In this document: positions 23,149-34,741 of the stretch, piece after piece
Layout: each line of letters starts with the position of its first letter
Numbering within the stretch: the stretch's first letter is position 1
NCBI GenBank assembly: GCA_964017195.1
Contig: OZ024895.1
Coordinates: 12,454,501 to 12,518,500, forward strand
Reading direction: 5' to 3'
DNA length: 64,000 bases
From: Siderastrea radians
Lineage: Eukaryota > Cnidaria > Anthozoa > Scleractinia > Rhizangiidae
Position numbers and translations under genes: made by a program
Notes under the pieces: generated by a model
What the model saw: only the letters and a program-made list of their open reading frames with translations
The model's database searches: none
What the model was told of the DNA's origin: nothing

Positions 23149-25099
23149 GTGAGTTTTTAATGAGTCCTTCATTTTCTGAAAGAATTGATTCACAGTTCTA
23201 CAGATAAACAGAATGATTGTACTCTTGTACATGAGTTTACTGTATGATTAAAACGTTGTATGTATCATGATGTTGGTATTGGTACCATAGTGTCCCTCTA
23301 GTGTGAAATTGTCAAATGATGAGAGAGAAAAAACTTAAAAGTTTATGTTGGTTGTTGCTTTTTTTCGTGTAAGCTGCAAATTTAAATAATGCATCAACAA
23401 GAAGAAAAAGGCAGGTTGATGTGATTGTGGAGTAGCGACCATCCCCTGAGCACTTAATGATATTACACATTTACATGTACATGCATGATTGTACAAGCAT
23501 ATTTGGAATCAGTTGAAACAAGCTGTTTAAAGAACAGAGAGTATTAAAATTCCTGAATTTGATGCCCAAAATTTGTAATATTACTGTCTTTAGGAAGTGT
23601 TTTGTTTTTTTAGGTTTTAACCCAAATTTTGTGTTCAGTTTACAATTTGGAAGTCCTTAGTATAAGTGTTGAGACTTAGAGGATAAATCCTGGTTATAGA
23701 GGGATGTGCTTTTTACATTTAGTCTGGGGGCAACTGTACTCCCATGGGAAACTTGTCCTGAAAGAAAACCACTGGTCTAGAATTGTTTATTGGGGCGTAG
23801 TAGACATGAAAAGTTTTGTTGGCAGCTTGCTAAGATGGAATATAATATGGGGATTTGAAATTCTGATGAATGGAGGCCTGCATGGCAGTGAAGTGAAGCG
23901 AAGCGAAGAAGATTCAATGTTGTTGTGTGTAGAAGTAAAATGTATATGATTGTGATACTTTCTTTCGGCTTAGTTTATACTTGGCTTTTTCGCATTGATG
24001 TTTTCGTGAGATTCGTATCGATTAGTTTACAGCAGTGTCTCGGGAGTCTACCGAGCAATTTGTCAAAGTATTTCTAGATCATATTTCTACTAATTTGCGA
24101 AGTGAAAAGCGAAGCAGGAAAGAAGTTTGTTGAGACGAGAAGTAATTTAATATTTTTGCATCACTTTTTTTGTGTGGTTACTTTTGACAAGTTTCGTTGA
24201 TGACAAGTTCACAGAATTTATGCAGTGTCTTGGGATTTTACTTGTTTTTGTTCTTGAGAACAATATAATGTCAAACAAAGCAAAGTTATTGGGATAAATA
24301 ACAAATTAAAGAAAAAGCTTGCAAGAAACACGTTTCGAAACGCGCTTTTTGAAACGCGTTAACGCAAAAAACGTACATGTGTTTTGCGTGTGCGTTCGAC
24401 GCTTACCTCTGAGCTGTACTGTATCTTCCATAAACATACACTGTTGCCAACTAGACTTGCATAAAACGTGACCTTGTAGCATGGAAACAAGGCTGGAAAA
24501 TAAAACTATTTATAATTTTCGTATACATGAACCATCAAGCGTGGCTACATTATGACAGTCGATGCTTTTGGTCGTTTTCAAATTGTTGTCATGTGACTCA
24601 ATAAACATGGAAATGAGGCTGTCAAAACGAGCAAATCTACATCAGTCCGGGCCATAGACATTTCTGTCTATGTGATGACGTCATTAAAATGGCGTCTTGT
24701 CGCTTTTCCGTGGAACCTCGGTTTATCTCATTCTTCAGCCCCCCTCATGTTTTCCTGCCATTGGCTAGTCCCATGGGACCCAGTTCACCCACAAAAAGAC
24801 AAACAGAGCTTCACTATTCATCAGTATGAATGGCATCGGTTGAAATCCTGGAAAGTTATCGTCAGTTCAAGTCGAGTTACCGCGTCTAGTTTGAAGCATG
24901 CAAGAAGTGACCTACTGACATAAAAATGGAAAATTGAGGTAGATCAGATTTTTTTACGTTTAAAAGAAAAATATAGCGGTTATAATCTTCAATTGGTAAA
25001 TTTGCTGCAGATCCATCAAAACAGAAGTCATACTTACATACTTAGGCTGCATTAATATGCATAAATAAAAAAGAAATAACTTTAATTCGCATAGGGTAC
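23149..25099. other. Intron sequence
   Basis: No gene supported. A small palindromic region with AAACGCG motifs lies near 24330-24365. A short inverted pair around TAGACATTTCTGTCTA occurs at 24655-24670. Confidence 0.5.
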
Positions 25100-25110
25100 A
25101 TTATTGCTGT

Positions 25111-25367
25111 TGTCAAACAATAGTCCATTTTACAGTTGTGTGCTTAGTGACCTGGCCTCTGAGTGGGAGTGAGGCTGGAGTTGACCTTGTTTTGATAAAG
25201 ACCTTTCTGCTTTTCACATGTAAATCACGTTCATTATCATGCTAACTAGTTTGTATTTACATATGAAAAGAAGGAGGGTTTGTATCAAAACAAGGTCAAC
25301 TCCAACCTCGCTTCCACTCGAAGGCCAGGTCACTAAGCACACAACTGTAAAATGGACTATTGTCAGT
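25111..25367. mobile_element. Small foldback element with 11-bp direct repeat
   Basis: Arms of about 110 bases (25118-25229 and 25257-25362) are near-perfect inverted copies, carrying for example AGTCCATTTTACAGTTGTGT on the left. The direct repeat ATTATTGCTGT stands at 25100-25110 and 25368-25378. A 9-11 base duplication fits Mutator-like or foldback elements. Confidence 0.75.
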
Positions 25368-25587
25368 ATTATTGCTGTAGTGATCAAACAAAAGAAAGAG
25401 AATGAATTAAACTGACTAACAGTATTATTGCACTGAGAATGTCTTTCCAGTGTGGTCATAATTTTCAGCTAAAATGAAATCAAGGCACGGTTTTTTTCTT
25501 GCAGTGGAAGAGATCACAGCAAAATGAAAATTCTCAAGGTTATCTCACAAGGCAACATCAGTGCATGTATCTCTTCAGATGTTTCGG

Positions 25588-25700
25588 TGTGAAGTATCGC
25601 CGTATATTTTTACCTCGGTCGTTTCACCTACAAGTTGATTTGCCTACACTGAGGTCGATTCGCCTACACAATCTGAGTTGTTTCGCCTACAAATGGGGAC
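25588..25700. repeat. Short tandem repeat of TTCGCCTACA motif
   Basis: Five degenerate copies of a unit with core (G/A)TTTCGCCTACA occur about every 20-25 bases (cores near 25620, 25640, 25670, 25682 and 25700). It appears as an isolated minisatellite in the intron. Confidence 0.65.
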
Positions 25701-26455
25701 GATTTGCCAACAAAGTAGCGTTAAAATTTCGCGATAATTAACCGATACAAGTGTAACTTTACCTTGTGATCAACATCTTGTTTATCTTATCAATCTATCG
25801 TTGTGATCTATATCGCATCGTTCGCACATTTCCAAATGAGCTTAATACTCAAACTGTAAAGGGACTGTAATTTCAAGTACCTGTGATGAAACGATTCTTA
25901 CTGTTTTTGGTTTGTATTTTGAAGCATCTCTGCTTTAAAGGGGGTCCAGAACAAACACAACACGGGAATATGTTAAAAGGCCGCCATCTTGGTGGTAGCA
26001 CGTGCTCAAGAATTCACATTGTTGTTAAGCACAATTATGACATAGAAACGTTGGCGGTTATGTCGCGAAATTGACAAGGTTCTTGGCACTATTTGAACAT
26101 GTTTTGTTCACGTGCTCAAAAACTTTCAGGTTTTCCATGCGCGGGAGCATGTTTTGTTCAGTTATGTGCTTTGAAACTTTACGGCCCGCGAAACGGCCGA
26201 CATTGAAATTTGTTGTGTTCCAAACTGCTCTAATCCTCGATGATTTGGGAAAGGGAGATAGATCTGGAGTGGACTTTCAATACTTCGAAAACCATTAATT
26301 TAAAACCGTTAAGTTTGAAAAGTAAACCTACCTGCTAAATTCGTCACTCTTCAAGGATGGATGCAAATGGTAGTCACTACCATTTTTGATTTGCATTATA
26401 TTAATAGGCATAAATCAGACACTGTTATATACAAACATATTTATTACTTACAACT

Positions 26456-26660
26456 AAAACTAAGCACGTGCGAGGATGTGTGGGTTGTCCAAGTGACACC
26501 CGCCCCATTAACAGCAAACTCAAATAGTAACTTGTTACCTATTGATTTGCAATTAATTCTAATAGTACATGCGGGGACGTGTGGGTTGTCCAAGTGACAC
26601 CCGCCTCTTAAACGACAAACTCAAATAGTAATTTAACCTATTGATTCGCTATTAATTAAC
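26456..26660. repeat. Tandem duplication, about 110-base unit
   Basis: Two adjacent copies share TGTGGGTTGTCCAAGTGACA (26478 and 26578 onward), CAAACTCAAATAGTAA and TACCTATTGATT-like tails. They differ by small indels. No coding capacity is indicated. Confidence 0.8.
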
Positions 26661-27419
26661 TAGAGCATTTAGGACCATTTAGATGGGCACATTGACGGAG
26701 AAGCTGTGCAGCACGATTTTACTTGTTATTGATAAAAGATAATAGCTTTACAAATCCTTTCTTAGTAAGCAATGATTCAGCGTAAGAAGTCTGAACTCTA
26801 TAAACTGGTCGCCAAAGTGGTAATGTCTGAGAAAATCAAGAATGAATTGTGTGAACGGATGAAATAGGCAGAATACTGGTTCCACACGTTTGTAGATGAA
26901 CTGCTCAAACCAGGGAAGATGAACCTTTGGTCAGCCATAAAGAAGCGAAAGCTCCAAACTTGGAAAAGTAGTGGCAAGGCCATAAAGGTTAAAGGAAAAG
27001 ATAAGGTCGTGGAGCTCAGGTAGGACAGGTCTCTTTTTGCTTGTTTCATGGTGGTTTACAAGAGCCGACCAGGAGTAGACATCAAGGAAGGGAAGCAGTT
27101 GGCCTTTATGAGTTCTCGGTAGTCCTAAGATCTCTGTTTGCTCCCGACAGCATTATGCTGCACTGCTCTGGCAAGAGTGCTCTTATGCATGCACATTTTG
27201 GAGAAGCTCAAGGGTTAGTCTAGTAGTGGTGTTAGCCTGAAACCACTACTGAGAATGCCCATGTGCAAGTCAAGGTTGCCAGAGTTGATGGCTGAAGTCC
27301 AGTCATTAGACAAGCCAGACTGGATCAAGACTTGCAAACTCCTGGCAGAACAGCAGCAATCCCCTCGTCAGCAAGTATGATGACACCCGGGAAATTTGGT
27401 TGTCTTTGACAGATTCTAT

Positions 27420-28748
27420 CATCCTCGGAGACCCAGGGGCAGCTAGTCGGGACAACGGGATTAGGCGAGAGTTTACAACAAGAGCGGGAGAGCCCCTGGG
27501 CACTTACTCTTACCGAACGAGTTCCAGAAGCGTTTGAAATCCCGCCTTCTGATTGGCCAGAAAAATATTTTTCTGGCCAATCAGCGAAGAGGAACAGCCG
27601 GGCGACTCTCATGTCTTCTTACACGAGGTTGTTTTCCTCATCGAACGCCGTTGTGGCGTGGCCCGTTCAACGGGAACATTTTTGAGGAGAGTTTCAGAAA
27701 AAAAAAATAATAATAATAAATAAACGAAGTCGAGGAAATCGCAAACTATAACGTGACCGCAAGAAAACAAACACTCACCGGGATTTTTCACGGCAGACTT
27801 ATCGAAGGTATCGTAGATTTTTAGAGCTAGCGACTTCCCCTTTCTCAAGTGTTGCATGAGGCTAATAGCTACTCGAGTAAACGATGTTACTAATTATTTC
27901 TCCTTGTTCGTTAACGTTGAACTACGTCTGAAACTTTCCACGGGAATCTCCGATGCACGGGCCACGCAGCTATGTCGCTCGAGCGTGGGAACCACAGTTA
28001 ACCAAAGCGTAACATGAGTGTTTGTATGGAACTGAAATTCGATCGAAAATAATCGGCGGTTTTCCGCTGAAATTGCATTAAAATGGAAATACAGTTTGAA
28101 AAACATTACCTGCTATGTGTTTGCTGCGTTTTTATTGCTTTTCCGAGCTTCTGGAGGCCGATCTGGACGATTTTCTGCTTAACGGTCGATGCGACGTCAT
28201 GTCACGTACTAGAGAGAACTGTCTAGTTCTCTCTAGTACGTGACATGACACGCTCGACCAACATAGTTGCGTGGCCCAGATGGAAAGTTTCAGATGAAGA
28301 TCAACGAAGAAGGAGAAATAATTAGTTACATTGGAGAAAGGGGAAGTCGCTAGCTCTAAAAATTTACGATACCTTCGATAAGTCTGCCGTGAAAAATTCC
28401 CCGTGAGTGTTTGTTTTCTTGCGGCCACGTTATAGTTTGCGATTTCCTCGACTTCGTTTATTTATTATTTATTTATTTTTCTGAAGCTCTCCTCAAAAAT
28501 GTTCCCGTTGAACGGGCCACGCTACTACGGCGTTCGATGAGGAAAACAACCTCGTGTAAGAAGACATGAGAGTCGCCCGGCTGTTCCTCTTCACTGATTT
28601 TTCTGGCCAATCAGAAGGCGGGATTTCAAACGCTTCTGGAACTCGTTCGGTAAGAGTAAGTGCCCAGGGGCTCTCCCGCTCTTGTTGTAAACTTTCGCCC
28701 ATGAAAATCCCGTCGTCCCGACTAGCTGCCCCTGGGTCTCCGAGGACG
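27420..28748. mobile_element. Mutator-like foldback element, 9-bp target duplication
   Basis: Long inverted arms (27420 to about 27988, and about 28246-28748) begin CATCCTCGGAGACCCAGG on the left and CGTCCTCGGAGACCCAGG read inward on the right. The 9-base target AGATTCTAT stands at 27411-27419 and 28749-28757. That size fits Mutator-like elements. No transposase is visible. The open frames in both arms (for example 27609-27857 and 28566-28760) follow from the palindrome. It interrupts the decayed nuclease-like gene at an FDRFY codon run. Confidence 0.82.
28196..28249. repeat. Perfect 25-bp-arm palindrome
   Basis: GTCATGTCACGTACTAGAG starts the left arm (28196-28220), the loop is GTCT, and the right arm (28225-28249) is its exact reverse complement. 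It sits at the centre of the Mutator-like foldback, next to where the right arm begins. Confidence 0.95.
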
Positions 28749-28757
28749 AGATTCTAT

Positions 28758-31351
28758 TAGTCCGGCAGATAAGTGTCAAATCAGGGGTGAGAACTGCACT
28801 TTATGATAAAAGCATCAAACTCGGCACATTGATACTAGACATCATGGGGAACATTTTCAAGATTAGAGGCATTCGGCATTATGCTCCGTGACAGCCAGGA
28901 GAGGGTGGTAAAAGTATTGGGGGTAATTATTCAAAATGGCCGCCACCAGCGATGCTTACTTGGTGTGGAAACACACAGCATAATTGTTTAAAAGAAAGTC
29001 TGATCGTAATGATCTACTGAAATACGTTAAAAGATTGAAATAATGCTATCAAAAGTGGCATAGAAGGTTTCTGAGAAAGGAAAATTGAAAAGATAATTCT
29101 GAGGTCATAATTATGCAAATTAGAAATTTTAATTAATTCACATTTGATGATTGCATAGCTGTAGCTTATTTTTTCACTACTATCGTCTCAAACTTCACAC
29201 GAGATGACCATAAATTGTGTTTTCTCATTGGTAAAAGAATACATGACACTGCATTATTTTTCCTGGGGGCTGATAAATGGCCAGAAATGAAAAAAAATTG
29301 TCTTGAATTAGGTCTTGACTTATGGAGGTATTTTTCCTGGGTGCTGATAAATGGCCAGAAATGAAAAAATGGTCTTGAAGTTGGTCTTGACTTATGGAGT
29401 TATTTTTCCTGGGTGCTGATAAATGGCCAGAAATGGAAAAAACAGTCGTCTTGAATTAGGTCTTGACTTACGCAGTTAAAAAATGGAAGTACTACTGATT
29501 GGCCTATTTTTGGATAATTATTTATTGTCTATCCACTATACCAACCACAAGAGTAACTAAACAGCTATAGATACCTATTGCAAATAACTCCACTGTGTGA
29601 TGAGGATATGGTTGATACCCGGGTGGCCATCGAAGGTGTTACCTGAATGCACAACTCACTTGTATTGCTAGAAGCATGTGGAAATATATAAATTTTGTAT
29701 TCATGGATTTGATTCCACTACTTGTATAAGAAAACATACTACAACCGGATATGCAGATTCATTCCTGAAAGCATTAAATGCCAAGGAAACCTTCCATGCA
29801 CACCTGGTTAACACTGACGTACTCTATGTAATAGTTCCACGCATCGCATCTAAGGTACAAAATTCTCTCAGCGCGAGACCGAGCTGCACTGAGTTGTGCA
29901 AATACTAGGGGCGCACCATAACGATTGCAATAACTATTCTGACAGGCGGAAGGAGTTTGACATCCTCGTCTGGGGTAGCTAGATCAATCCATCGTTAAAG
30001 GACACTTCTGTTGGAAAACTTAAGAAGTAAAAAATGATATTTCATATCCTAGAATTGCAACGAGGCACGTGTCCTTGGTTTGCACCTAGATGAGATAATA
30101 ATGCTTAAAGTTGACAAAATATCGAGCGAGTTGTAATCTTGACGGATTGTGCTACTTCATACCGCAGATGGTGACTGGTTCCAGACGATGTTTGAAGTCA
30201 ATATCGCCTAACAAACCGGAATGCGGACGGGATGTTTACTTGGTACCTTACGTAACTAGCATAGTTCAGTGCGTCAAACAATAACAGGTGCAATGCGTGC
30301 AACATGTAATAGATGCGGTACCATGCCGTGTTTTACGGAAAGGAGAAGGTGCATAGCTAGATCGCTATGGAGTATGCTCATTGATGCTGCATGTATGCCC
30401 GCCTTGCATATGCTTGCACAGACAATGCACGCAATTTACTGCAGCACACGCAGACTTAAAGAATTAGAGCTCGTGAATTGCTACTTCCGGTATCTGATAA
30501 CAAGGTGAATAATGCACGAAAGACGTTTTTTTCAGAGATGTTAGAAAACAAATTAGTACTTCATCTGCACAGAAGTCCCTTCCGTAACCCCTCATTTAGT
30601 CACTGACAGGATACTCAACTGGCTATTTGTGGGCCTAGTGCTGTTTTAACTGTTCAGTCCAACAAAATTCCGATGTAATTAACAGAATGAATCAGTTAAT
30701 CGAGAGCTGTAAAGGCTATAGACGAAGGGGTAAATTTGCCGATGAAAATCTGGTTTGGAAATAACAGTGCTTGTGTCGTTACCGTGGCTGACTTAAACTG
30801 ACTAAAATGGAAAATAAAAGGACAAATAACTGAATAAATACATGTAGTGTGTGTAATTACGTGTTTCTACGGTCTTTAACTGCATCATAGTTCGGCCATG
30901 AAACAGTTAAACAGGTAAGCTTGAAAGTGGCCACCGAAATTATTGAGGAGAAAACGAAATTGTGGTTAAATGATTCGACCAGTGTAGTTGAATTAACTAG
31001 ATATCTAATTTGCATAATTTTACCTAAAATAAAACGATCCTCTGAACTCAGTTAAATCAGCCAAAAAAATGTTAAAGTTTTGTTTTGATGGGAAATTAAA
31101 CAAGCAGACATAACTAAAATGACAATTCAACACTGTATCAAGTTAATTTTGCTTCATTTTTCCAATAACAGTCTTTATAGTCTGAATGGCGGCCATATTG
31201 AAAACTCCCCCTCCCCCACTCCCAGCTGCCACAGATCCTATCCAGATTGCCTCTAGTCTTTAAAACGTTCCCTACGATACCTAGTATTGATGTGACAAGT
31301 TTCATGCTTTTATCATAAAGTGCAAAATAGTTTCACCTATCTGCTAGACCA
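28758..31351. mobile_element. 2.6-kb TIR element with TAT target duplication
   Basis: Inverted ends of about 185 bases (28758-28945 and 31170-31351) share GCACTTTATGATAAAAGCAT and further blocks. TAT stands next to both ends (28755-28757 and 31352-31354), and removing the element reconnects the gene around it. A 3-base duplication fits several superfamilies (CACTA/Chapaev types among them); the ends TAGTCCGGCAG and TGGTCTAGCAG do not settle it. No transposase was recognised; the small frames 29678-29908 and 30269-30508 have no known domain. The Mutator-like element lies directly to its left. Confidence 0.72.
29262..29475. repeat. Three tandem copies of about 70 bases
   Basis: Each copy holds TTTTTCCTGG, GCTGATAAATGGCCAGAAAT and GGTCTTGACTTA in the same order (starts near 29262, 29331 and 29402). 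They lie inside the 28758-31351 element. Confidence 0.85.
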
Positions 31352-31663
31352 TATGTCCCATCGTCACTAAAATCTGGCACACGGATTAGAAGACAAGGAT
31401 CTGAAGTCCCTATTTATTATCACATTACCAATTCTACACATATTGGCGTATTGCCATTGAAGAAACTGCTCTTGCATACGAAGACCAAGGAATCGCTAAC
31501 TGCCTCGCCTCTCTGGCAAAGAAGGTAAAGGAGAGTAGTGAGGCTGTTGGAAGGCAGATTGTTGTGGCATGGGGAACAGAATGTGAAGGGATGCACAAAG
31601 ACATGGAACGTCTTCAAAGTGACCATGAAGAGGCCAATACGAAGGTGATACTGCCCGCAATGC

Positions 31664-31910
31664 CACTGCTGACGGTGTCTTGGATTTGTTCATTCATTCA
31701 CCAGACACAGTTGTCCCTGTACTAGCAATCATGCTAGCAATCATGTCCTTGTACATGCTAGCAATGATGCCCTTGCACAGATGTCCTTGTACTAGCAATC
31801 ACACTAGCAATCACACTAGCAATCATGATACATGCCCTTGATGCCACTTCTGATGGTGTCATGGATTTGTCCATATTTCATTCACCAGACACAGATGTCT
31901 TTGTACTAGC
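31664..31910. repeat. Local duplication and CTAGCAATCA expansion inside the nuclease-like gene
   Basis: The segment 31664-31735 (from GATGGTGTC-like sequence through CACCAGACACAG to CTAGCAATCA) is repeated at 31845-31915. Between them are about seven copies of CTAGCAATCA or close variants. The duplicated piece encodes the SPDTDVF-type motif, so the motif is present twice, once broken. Confidence 0.75.
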
Positions 31911-32554
31911 AATCAGTTGGTATTCAGAGTGTGTCCCATTACCTCATCTGTCACTGGAAGGGAGCACAAATCATCGATCCATTAAGATACAGCCAAGTAA
32001 TCGTGGAGGCCCTTGGTCCTGCCAAGACAGCCGTGCTGCCCATATTTCACGCCATCACAGGAGCGGATAATGCTGGTAGCATTTTGGGGAAGGGGAAGGG
32101 GAAGGTGACTTGTTGGAAGGAGTTTCAGGAAGCTGACGATTCCATCCTGAGCGCCCTTAGTAATGTCAATCTAGAGGAACAGTCCGATGACGGCATCAAA
32201 GGTGGAATTGAAAGGTTTGTATGAAAACTGTATCTACCGAAGACAGACATAACAACTGTCAAAGAGCTTAAGTGGTTCGTCTTTAGAAAGAAGCAAGCAG
32301 AGTCTGACAGATTGCCACTAACACAAACTGCACTGCACCATGCTATGCCGCATGCTCATTTTCAGTTGATGGTTTGGAACAAGGATGCTGTACCAAATCC
32401 CGATGACATGCCGCAGAGCTGGGCTTTCCTTACAGACTTGTGCTGTTGTTCTGGTGACAGTGAATGCTATAACCAACAAAATGATGATCTTCATCAGAGA
32501 GACAAGGATGAAAGCGATGAGGACGAGAGCAGTGATGAGTCAGAGTCTGAGTAA

Positions 32555-34270
32555 AGATGCGAAAAAGTGCACATAGTGCTGAGTACATAGATAACTGTGA
32601 AAATTTCATTTTGAAGGGAAACTTGGAAAACGTAAACTATATCACCTGGCACAAAACATTTATATTTGTTCATCTTTAAAAGCTATAACTTTGGTCTATC
32701 TGCTTGGACCATACAGTGTGTCTATGATACCTCTTTGTATGGGGTCTGTCCAAACGTTTATGTTCGTTTCTTGGAAGTTATAAGGGATTTTCTATCAGAG
32801 CCTTGTTTCCATGCTGGCCTTCATTCGTCAGAATTTTGAACCCCCAATAAATTCCGTCTTAGCAAGTTGCAAAGGTTCCAACAAAACTTTTCCTGTCTAC
32901 TAGTCCCCAATGAACATTTCTAGACCAGTCAGTCTGTGGTTTTCTTTCAGCACAAATTTCTCACGGGACCTTATGTTATGGCATTTGCACCCAGACTACA
33001 TGTAAAACGTGAATTTTCTGCTCAAATTGTTTGACTGATTTTTTGAAGACTTTTATTATCATGTGCGTGGATGTGATTTGAGAGTGATGTGAAGAATTAT
33101 TATATTTTTTATACTCGTGAGCTTTGAATAAAACAATTATAATGAATGTGGGAAGGCCTATATGTAAAAGGATAATGGGAAGCATTTGTTGTCTTCATTT
33201 GACATAATATTGAAATGCAGAGTAAACAATTGTTGTTATGAAGTACGTTTGAACATTTGCATGACCTTTTCATTTGCTAACTGTCCAAAATGTCACAAGT
33301 GAAGAATAATTTAATTGTATTTGAAAAAAAAACTTGAGCTACAACTAAAAAGGTGCACTGATGGGATTTACAAGATCTCAGCTGGGGTTAACAAATACAA
33401 GCACAAATACTAAACTGTATCAGCCTACATTTGTAAAACTAATTTGTGGATATAAACGAAAAATTGTGTAGACCTACAGCTAATTTGGTGGATGTTCAGT
33501 GCCTTTTTTCTAATTTGGCCAGTTTTGAAACTGATTTAGAACAGTTTAATAGTTTAATGATATAATTTCCGCAAGTTTCCAAATTTATTTTGACTTTTTT
33601 TTTTATATGCAGTGTTGTTCTGAACCACGCTTCATCGCATTACTGACAAGTGCAAAAAAACGTGTTTTCTCTGAAAAGTCGAGGATGAGATGACTTAAAA
33701 ATTTTACTTAATAATTTACATGTATTTCGATACCTCTCTGCTTTATGCTTACATATATCACCGATAGCCTGTAATCTTCAACATGCTTGTATTTCTCCAG
33801 AGTGGTTTAAGTTTTCAAGATTAGTGGTGGGCGTTTTGTCTTACAATTATTTTCTTGTTTTAAAACTTCTCAATGCAAAAATGCAAGCATAAAAACAAAG
33901 ACTGTAATTTTAGTTCATACAATGATCTGGAATTTGCCATCTACATGCACCTATTTATTGTCATTGTAAACATTGTTTACAAGGTTTATAGAGCAGAGAT
34001 CTTGCGAGAATGTTAAAAGCAATTTTGAAGTGCACCTTGATAGCTTGCTGCGTGTCTGGATGATTAGCCAATCAAATGCGGTTGTTTGGCACCCACTGGA
34101 AATTGTTCCGTGTTTAAGCTGTCCTGTAGTGAAGTGTCCTCCTCCTTCTTGTAGTCAGGGACTGCCATTTTTATGTAGAAATTCCATGGTTTAAGTTGTG
34201 TTAAATATGTAATTTTTGAAATTATGAATATATGACATTCATATATTTGAACTGCGGAATGAAGAAATAA
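32555..34270. other. Intron sequence
   Basis: AT-rich with no supported gene or transposon. It precedes the palindromic SINE-like repeat and the third visible Ig exon. Confidence 0.5.
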
Positions 34271-34395
34271 ATGTAAAGAAGATCCTCGCAGTTATTAACG
34301 CAACTTATGCGGCAAGCCTGATTTTTTTCAGGCTTTCTTTTCGCAACTGCATAAGTTGCATTAATAACTGCGAGGATCTTCTTTACATTTATAGG
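34211..34395. repeat. Palindromic SINE-family copy lacking its tRNA-like core
   Basis: Forty-base arms (34271-34310 and 34349-34388), ATGTAAAGAAGATCCTCGCA onward and its reverse complement, differ at one position. The centre holds GGCAAGCCTGA, a T-run and CAGGCTT, the same 3 prime flank as the tRNA-like copy at 47.2 kb, but the tRNA-like body is gone. The left side continues with the inverted form of the tail found at 47371-47425. Confidence 0.8.
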
Positions 34396-34459
34396 TAATT
34401 TTTCGCGGACAGTTTGATAAAAACGTATAGAGTGAAAATTTTATTTTCTTTCTTCACAG

Positions 34460-34741
34460 ATTATCATCCAATAAACACGCAGCTGTCAACTAATTTGACC
34501 AACAACACTGTTAAAGTGAGTGAAGGCATCAGCCTCACTTGCAGTTCACAGGCCAACCCACCTGCAGAGTATCGATTCTACAGAGAGGAGAAGAGTTTGT
34601 TTAACAGCACGGTTGCTGGTTCTTCAGCAACGTACGCAGCCTCAATAATTAGTGCAAAAGAAAACGAGGTGTTCTACAGCTGCACTCCATTCAATTATTA
34701 CGGTGATGGACCCAAAGATACTGTCACTGTAACAGTGCTCC
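34460..34741 (+). CDS. Ig-superfamily gene, Ig exon with atypical core
   Basis: This 282-base exon (94 codons, phase 1 both ends) is bounded by TTCACAG (34453-34459) and GTAAGT (34742). The domain has ISLTCSSQANPP with the first cysteine and EVFYSCTPFNYYG with the second. The usual tryptophan is replaced by an aromatic Phe/Tyr in YRFYREE. Six NxT/S sequons indicate an extracellular, glycosylated segment. It follows the I-set exon at 22906 in the same gene and precedes two close I-set exons. Confidence 0.85.

Larger units (their letters stand above)
26772..32554 (+). pseudogene. Decayed multicopy gene with possible PIN/FEN-like nuclease block, interrupted by transposons
   Basis: Coding remnants run from an ATG at 26772 to about 27419 and resume at 31352-32554. 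Between them lie two transposons. Taking the transposons out places FDRFY at 27404-27419 directly before GTCCCATCGTCA at 31355, restoring a continuous frame, so both parts belong to one gene. Later come VAWGTECEGMHKDM, HEEANTK (about 31625) and SPDTDVFVLAI (31880); the spaced acidic residues resemble PIN/FEN nuclease active sites. KTAVLPIFHAITGADNAGS follows, then an acidic Ser/Glu/Asp tail ending at 32554. There are stops at 26871-26873 and 27022-27024 and several frameshifts. The pattern resembles a high-copy family of uncharacterised cnidarian proteins; the nuclease role is inference. Confidence 0.55.
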
